From: Ricinus communis
Lineage: Eukaryota; Streptophyta; Magnoliopsida; Malpighiales; Euphorbiaceae
DNA: 64,000 nucleotides
Direction: 5' to 3'
Assembly: GCF_019578655.1 (NCBI RefSeq)
Contig: NC_063261.1
Coordinates: 2,294,001-2,358,000, forward strand
Made by a program: the position numbers and the translations under genes. Below are positions 58,060-64,000 of the stretch, piece after piece. Numbering within the stretch: position 1 is the stretch's first letter; each line of letters opens with the position of its first letter. A model generated the notes under the pieces. That model ran no database searches and was not told the DNA's origin. It saw only the letters and a program-made list of their open reading frames with translations.

Positions 58060-58831
58060 TTTAAGACTGATTTCATGTAAAACGGTTAAGAATTGAGGGA
58101 GAAGTCAAAAAAAGAGCAAAGGCTTTATAGAGAAAACTAAGGAAAATGGATAGAATGAAAGAAATATGGACATAAGCCTACATATATGTCATAAGGAAGG
58201 GGAAAAATGTCATTTAGGTTCCCAACCCGTCGAAATCAAGTTTTAGTCCATAATGTTGGTGCATATCCGTAGAAAACAAATAGAAGCCTGATTGGTACAC
58301 TGAGGGCGAATTTTTGAGAAAATCACAAGTTTGGTCCCTGGCCCAGTAAAACTATGTTTTAGTCCTTAGATGGGCCAGATGCTAGTATAGCTTCTTAAAA
58401 GAGTCAAAATGATTTAGACTGTTCCTCGAGGTGGGAAATCTCAACCTAAGTACCCGAAAGTGAAAAATTATCCAATTGACCCAAAGCGGTAAATTGTATC
58501 CTAGAATGGAAAATAGCTAGAGCGAAGTCTCTGCAATCACCAATTCAATGGGTGTGGCTCCCAATTCAATGGGCATGGATCCTAAATCAACGGGCATACT
58601 TCCTTCAAAAAGCAGGCGACGTTCTCAATCTAAGGAGCAAAGTCCTCAAGCAGGCGAAGTCCTCAACCCAAGCACGCGAAGTCCACATCGAATCAGTGAT
58701 CGAAGTTCGAGCTTACGAGGTGTGGCTTTTATAGCTCACATATCCTTTTGCTATATCCTTTATGTCTATGATTTGTCTTAATTTATTTAACGAATTTGCA
58801 TGCTCATAAATTTTGAAAAATCAGGGGCAGC
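58060..58831 (+). other. Tat 3' non-coding region with minisatellite and polypurine tract
   Basis: 58536-58720 holds degenerate 21-base units (caattcaatgggtgtggctc type). Polypurine tract caggggcag at 58822-58830 abuts the LTR. Short ORFs over the minisatellite are repeat translation. Confidence 0.6.
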
Positions 58832-61003
58832 TATTAGCAACTCTTTTCTGATTTAGATATCGAGGAAAAAAATGGAAAACCCTATAATGAAGTTACTACC
58901 TTCTTGGGTCTGAAGAGATGAAGGACAAGCAAATTCGAGGCTAGGGTTAATGTTAATATAGCTTGAATTACCTTTTTAAAATCAATTTGGACTTAATTAT
59001 CAAGAAAAATAAAGTTTGAGGGTCAAAACTATAGTTTTCACAAGTTTAGAGACCTAATTATAAAGTTTTAAACTTCTGCTACACAGAGCCAATTGGGTTT
59101 TTGCTCTTTGACATCATTTTCCTCAATGATTTACATCCAGGTATAGATTCTAGAAGGTTTTCTTGATGATAATCATAATTCTTATTGATAATTATTTAAA
59201 TCTTAAAAATAAATTTAGATTTTTATCGATATAATTCTAAAATCTACCGTCTCCCTTAGGATTTCCCTTGAAACCCTATCTTTATAAATAGAAAGAGGTG
59301 ATTAAGGTTAGGGTGAATGATAAAGAACTGAGATTCGACAATAAGTGATATTAATACTTGAAAAACACTGAGATAGAAAATACATAGACAAAATCGAGAG
59401 AGAAAAGAAAGAAAGAGACTATCGTTCTTATTTGACTACAAAAGACTTAAGCCACTAAGAAAGAACTGTTTTTAGAAACAAGCCACTGAAGAAAGAATCG
59501 TGTTTTGGAAACCTGTTTCTAAATCGACAATAGTTTTTCTACACTAGATCCAGCACTAGACTACTACCCGGTCTTTGAGTCAACTACATTCTCATCACTT
59601 GAGACTCGTAGATCTATCAACTACGATGACAACTTGAGGGTTCATTTAAATATGCATCCACCATCATCCTAGAAATTAGTTCCTTCATTCCTTTTTCTTG
59701 TTTGTTTTTAGAAACAGGACTAGGATTATGATTTATGATTATTATGATTAGATTATTTTTTTTGAATCTGTATATTAATTGGGTTTTGAATATGATAATA
59801 AGAACTCTAAGGTTTTGAATTTGATAATTTTGCCAATTAGGGTTTTGGATCTGATTAGAAACTTTCCATATTATTAATGTTTAAGTTTATATTTCCATTA
59901 TAATTAGGTAATTAGACATGTTTAATATGACTGCATGATTAATTTGCTATCTATTCATTTATTTTACTTCTAGTTTTTTTAGGATTTTTTATCAATTTAG
60001 GGTTTTTATTGTTCAATTGACTCCTTTTTTTTTATTTTAATATTTTTATCCTATTTTTTTCATCTAATTAATTTCTCTGTCCGTGTCTGTGAAATTTAGC
60101 TATAGGGATGCAAAATACAGTGAAGAATCAATGAAAGACTAGCTTGGAACCTATAGCTGATCGTTGTGCAAAGCTAGCCTCCATTTTATTTATTTTTTTG
60201 GATGATTTTTGATGTATTTTGGCATTTTGTATAATTTTTAGGTCTTTTTCTTTTTGTAATCGTAGTTGTAAGCGAGGTTGTATTAATTAGGTTTATTTTC
60301 TGCTTTTATTTTGTTTATTTTTGCTTATTGTATAGTTAATTAATTATGTGATAGGTGATTGATTAATTAAAATGGGCCACATAGACTTGGGATCAAAACT
60401 AGATCCAACATGAATACTATAGTCCAAAGGTTAACCAACTTTAATTGGGCCTAAAACTCTAAAACCCAAGTAGACTTACCAACCCTTGGCATGCTTTAGT
60501 TAAGGTTGGAGCTTAATTAGGATTAGGATCATAATGGACGGGCCTTATCATAATAAGTAGTCCATTAGATCTAGATGTTGGAGATCAAAAGCATAACATG
60601 TAATTGGGCTAGACTAAGTGGGCTACATGCATAACTGACTAACAACTCTAATATGGGCTAGGCTTGAATAAAATAGGCTAAACTTAGATGAATCATGTGT
60701 ATTGTTTTAGCATGCCTGTGTATAAATTGTTTGCTTTTATTAAACAATAAAATTAAAGACTAACAAACATGAATAAGGAAGTTGGCTTCCGGATCCATCT
60801 ATGGATTTGTGGCGTAAGCTTTCTTATAGAATTTAAGAAACACCACTCATTAGTAAAAGTGTCACCGTGATTACCCAGGTGGCAACTCTTATCTCCGCGC
60901 TAGTCTTAGTGATTAGTTAGCGTGTTCCCGATTAGGTTGGAAAGCCTTATAGTACCGTAGTCACTAAAGACATTTGGGTGTGCGCCCAAAACTACCACCT
61001 ACA
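58832..61003 (+). repeat. Tat 3' LTR
   Basis: 2172 bases; start tattagcaac (TG mutated to TA), TATA box tataaatag at about 59283, end near accacctaca. Differs from the 5' LTR by many substitutions and small indels, so the insertion is old. Confidence 0.75.
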
Positions 61004-61216
61004 GAAGTTCAACCCAAATTTCCAATGACACTATTGCATGAGGAATGGGCATATCAATGTCTTTTACTTCATTAGAGAGGCGCATCTCTAACTAGGAGAA
61101 ACCTTTATGGCTAATCCTAAAGGAGCCAAAATTATTTGGGTACTTAAAGGAAAAGAAACCTAATTTCATTTTCTTAGATATGCTTTAAATCAACATTGAA
61201 AGAAGGAGATTGACAT

Positions 61217-61537
61217 GTGGATAGCAATTGCTCAAGGCACATGACTGGGAATGCCAACCTCTTCTCACACTTGAAGAAGATTGATGAAGGAAAGATAACT
61301 TTTGGAAACAATGCCAAATCTAGAATTGTAGGCATTGGCTCCATTAGTAAGAAACACTCTCCTCTTATTGATAATGTACTTCTTGTTATTGGTTTGAAGC
61401 ATAACCTAATGAGTGCAAGTCAATTGTGTGATAAAGGTAACAAGATCACCTTTGATTCTGAAGGTCGCCAAGTCACTTCCTTAGGGAAATATTTGAGGAG
61501 AAAGTTTAGCAACAACTACACGATTAACTTCTTTTGA
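61217..61537 (+). pseudogene. Copia protease region (broken)
   Basis: MDSNCSRHMTGNANLFSHLK has the copia protease block (D-S-x-C-S-x-H-M-T-G with the catalytic Asp and a Gly/Asn change) followed by GIGSISKKHSPLIDNVLLVIGLKHNLMSASQLCDKGN, the conserved link to GAG-pre-integrase. A frameshift ends it near 61537. Confidence 0.75.
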
Positions 61538-61565
61538 GTGTCTTGCTTCTTTTAGTGAAGACTTT

Positions 61566-62127
61566 TTGCATAGAAGGCTTGGACATGCAAGCATAAAGCT
61601 TCCTCATAGGCTAAAGAAGGATGAACTAGTGATTGAATTGGGCAAGGTAAAGTCCACAAAGGGTAAAACATGCAAACCTTGCAAAATAGGAAAGCAATAC
61701 AAAGCTTCCTTTAAAGACAAAAGTGTAGTAAGTACATCCAGACCTCTTCAATTAATTCATATGGATTTGTTTGGCCCTACTAGAGTTGTTAGTCTAGGAG
61801 GAAAACATTATGCATGTCCTTATTGATGATTACTCTAGATTTACTTGGGTTAGTTTCTTACCTCATAAGAATGATGCTTTTGAAGCTTTTAAAAGTTTTG
61901 CAAAAAGAGTTCAAAATGAAAAAGTTTTTTGTATTTCTAAAATTAGAAGCAATTATGGAAAGGAATTTGAAAATATCTCTTTTGAATCCTTTTATGATAA
62001 AAATGGTATTTCTCATGCGTTTTCATCCCCTAGAACACCACAACAAAATGGTGTTATAGAAAGAAAAAATAGAACACTTATAAAGATGGCTAAAACAATG
62101 TTCAGTAAGTATGGTCTACCCACTTAG
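61566..62127 (+). pseudogene. Copia GAG-pre-integrase and integrase core (broken)
   Basis: 61566-61826: HRRLGHAS...CKPCKIGKQYKASF (HHCC zinc ligands) and LQLIHMDLFGPTR. A frameshift passes to 61810-62127: VLIDDYSRFTWVSFL (core Asp), RSNYGKEFEN (second acidic block changed from the usual D-x-G to N-Y-G), FSSPRTPQQNGVIERKNRTL (Glu). Loss of the second Asp makes it inactive even without the breaks. Confidence 0.8.
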
Positions 62128-62550
62128 TTTTGGGCTGAGGACATCAATACATCGTGTTATTTAACTAATAGATTCTCAAAAAACCAATTTTGAACAAAAT
62201 ATCTTATGAGCTATTGAATGGAAGAAAGCCTAAAATCTCATATATAAGAGTATTTGGAAGTAATGCTACATTTTAAACACCAAGACCAATCTTGAAAAAT
62301 ACTCATCCAAAATGGATGAAGGTATATATTTATGTTATTCCTCCTCTAGTAAAGCTTATAGGGTGTTTAACAAAAAGTCTATGGCTGTTTAGGAGTCCAT
62401 GAATGTTGGTTTTTATGAGTATAGTACACTTGATCTTGTGAAAGGTTCTCTTGATAATTTGTAGGTAACTTTGAGAAGCTTGAATTTAATGATGAGGACA
62501 ATCAAATGGGAGAATCTTTTCAAACTCAATATTAACAGGTTGAACCTTCT

Positions 62551-63640
62551 TTGACACCTCAAGAAGAAACACCAAAAGAGATTCTTAAAGAATGGAGGGA
62601 GCCAAAGGGGCATCCCAAAGAACTAATCATAGGTGATTTCACCAAAGGTGTAAGTACTAGATCCCAATTCAAAAATTTAGATAATAATCTTGCTTTTATC
62701 TCTCAAATTGAGCCAAGGACCATTAGTAAGGTTCTTGATGATGAATGTTGTGTGATTGCTATGCAAGAGGAACTCAACTAATTTAAGAGCAACAATGTTT
62801 GTGAACTTGTTCCTAGACCCAAAGATCATCCAATTATGGGGTGTAAATGGGTGTATAAAAACAAGTTTGATGAGCAATGTTCAATTACTAAAAACAAAGC
62901 CCAATTGGTCGCCAAATGCTATAATTAAGAGGAAGGCATTTACTATGATGAAACCTATGCTCATTAGGATATTGCTAGCCTATGCTTGTCACATGAATCT
63001 TAAAAATTTTTCAAATGGATGTCAAAAGTACTTTCCTAAATGGTTTTATAGAGGAAGAATTGTGTGTTGAACAACCTCTCGATTTTGAACATCATGAACA
63101 TCCAAACTATGTTTTCAAATTGAGTAAAGCCTTGTATGGTTTGAAACAAGCTCCTAGAGCTTGGTATGAAAGGCTTAACACTTTTCTTATTGTAAAATGG
63201 CTTTACGAAAGGGAAGGTTGGCATAATAATAAAAACACATAAGCATGACAACTTAATTGTTCAAATTTATGTTGACGACATAGCATTTGGTGGTACTAAT
63301 GAATCTTTGTGTGAGGAATTCTCTAAGTGTATGTCTAGGGAATTTGAGATAAGCATGACAGATGCACTCAAGTTCTTCATAGGATTGCAAATCAAGCAAT
63401 GCAAGGATGGTATCTTCATCAATCAATCCAAATATACAAGGGAATTTCTCAAAAAGTTTGGAACGGAGGGATGTAAGATTGCCAAGACACCAATGAGCTC
63501 ATCAACAAAATTGGACAAGGATGAAAAGGTAAGCCAATTGATTAGAAGAAATATAGAGGTATGATCGGATCACTACTCTTTCTAATGGCTTCTAGACTGG
63601 ACACTATGTTTAGTGTTTGATTGTGTGCTCATTTTCAATC
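62551..63640 (+). pseudogene. Copia reverse transcriptase (broken)
   Basis: 62551-62781 linker (FTKGVSTRSQFKNL...IEPRTISKVLDDECCVIAMQEELN); then, after stops, VPRPKDHPIMG-KWVYKNKFDE in a shifted frame; 63015-63242 [25 protein letters not shown] and [16 protein letters not shown]; catalytic VYVDDIAFGGTNESL at about 63268-63312; 63307-63564 FEISMTDALKFFIGLQIKQ. Breaks near 62780, 62925, 62985 and 63240. Confidence 0.8.
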
Positions 63641-64000
63641 TAGTCCTTAAAAGTCTCATTTGCATGCCGTTATGAGAATCTTGAAATATTTGCATGATAG
63701 TATGCATTTAAGTCTTTATATATCCCAAGGATACTTCATTTAACATAGTTGGCTTCTCCAATGCCGACTATGCAAGTAGTCTCTTAGATAGAAAAAGTAC
63801 CTCCAAAACTTGCCAATTCTTAGGTGAATGCTTAGTATCTTGTATTAGCAAAAGGCAAGTCTCGGTTTGCCATATCCACCGCCGAAGCAGAATATGTTGC
63901 GGCAAGATGTTGTTGTATTCAAATTCTTTGGATAAAATAAAAACTTAAGGATTGTGACCAAGTGCTTAGCCATAATACTAATGCAATAAGTTTATCTAAG
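63641..64000 (+). pseudogene. Copia RNase H, partial
   Basis: Fragments in shifting frames: RILKYLHDSMHLSL, FSNADYASS near 63755, RKSTSKTCQFLG near 63790, and FAISTAEAEYVAARCC-type sequence (63865-63915). Runs off the window. Confidence 0.65.

Larger units (their letters stand above)
41492..61003 (+). mobile_element. Tat-lineage Ty3/gypsy element with antisense PMD and DUF7745-like cargo
   Basis: LTRs 41492-45211 (about 2.24 kb without its inserted solo LTR) and 58832-61003 (2.17 kb). Order inside: leader with repeats, gag, protease, RT, RNase H, a second archaeal-type RNase H, integrase, then antisense DUF7745-like and PMD genes, 3' minisatellite and polypurine tract aggggcag. The duplicated RNase H is the mark of the Tat clade (Ogre/Retand relatives). 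Every domain is degraded. The sequences outside the LTRs differ (Tat fragment left, copia right) and no 5-bp target duplication is visible. Confidence 0.8.
61004..64000 (+). mobile_element. Sirevirus-like Ty1/copia element, truncated at 5' end and by window
   Basis: No LTR or gag is seen; the sequence enters at the gag-protease region and runs through protease, GAG-pre-integrase, integrase, RT and into RNase H, the copia order. Lineage is suggested by the RT passage [22 protein letters not shown] and IFINQSKYTREFLKKFG, close to SIRE/Maximus elements. It begins exactly at the Tat 3' LTR edge. Confidence 0.75.

Noticed and set aside
58548..58781. Plus-strand ORFs over the 21-bp minisatellite as a gene
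   Set aside because: Only repeat translation, no start context or neighbours to support it; kept as a repeat and a finding.

Overview
This is plant nuclear DNA, most likely from a eudicot. The window is AT-rich, holds one intron-bearing host gene, and is otherwise packed with plant-specific LTR retrotransposons (tRNA-Asp-primed Athila-like elements, a Tat-lineage element with two RNase H domains, a Sirevirus-like copia) and an endogenous plant pararetrovirus. Species cannot be fixed from sequence alone. Nearly every coding region except the host gene is broken by stops and frameshifts, as expected of repeat-dense, probably heterochromatic DNA next to a gene. LAYOUT. 1-2.04 kb: 3' two thirds of a minus-strand gene for a hemerythrin (HHE)-domain protein with a GST-like N-terminus. 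2.1-2.9 kb: AT-rich spacer. 2.9-4.3 kb: two minus-oriented LTR fragments of a Tat family. 4.3-36.2 kb: one florendovirus-like provirus (movement protein, coat, protease, RT, RNase H, then a second ORF and a promoter), cut into four blocks by three Athila-like, gag-only elements: E1 (6412-12115, +), E2 (12652-21733, -, target duplication acctt) and E3 (23302-32850, -, target duplication aatag). E2's left LTR itself carries a 2.9-kb solo LTR (13870-16771, target duplication acggc). 36.2-41.5 kb: the rest of the minus-oriented Tat LTR, then Tat 3' internal DNA bearing gene-like plant-mobile-domain (PMD) and DUF7745-like ORFs on the plus strand. 41.5-61.0 kb: a nearly full-length Tat element (+) with LTRs, gag, protease, RT, RNase H, second RNase H and integrase, followed by antisense PMD and DUF7745-like genes; its 5' LTR holds a solo LTR of the E1/E2 family (41745-43215, target duplication gagcc). 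61.0-64.0 kb: a truncated Sirevirus-like copia polyprotein running off the window. ORDER OF EVENTS. Nesting gives: Tat LTR (oldest), then the provirus, then E1/E2/E3, then the Tekay-like solo LTR. MOST NOTEWORTHY. (1) In E1, E2 and E3 a hairpin with a GAGGAC loop followed 6-7 nt later by AAGTGTGGGGT occurs twice per element, once at the polypurine tract and once internally. (2) The Tat element carries an antisense, intron-retaining PMD gene and a DUF7745-like gene as cargo. (3) A degenerate 20-21-bp AGCCGATT minisatellite recurs in LTRs and cargo introns with different copy numbers. No bacterial-type system, CRISPR array, rRNA or tRNA gene is visible.
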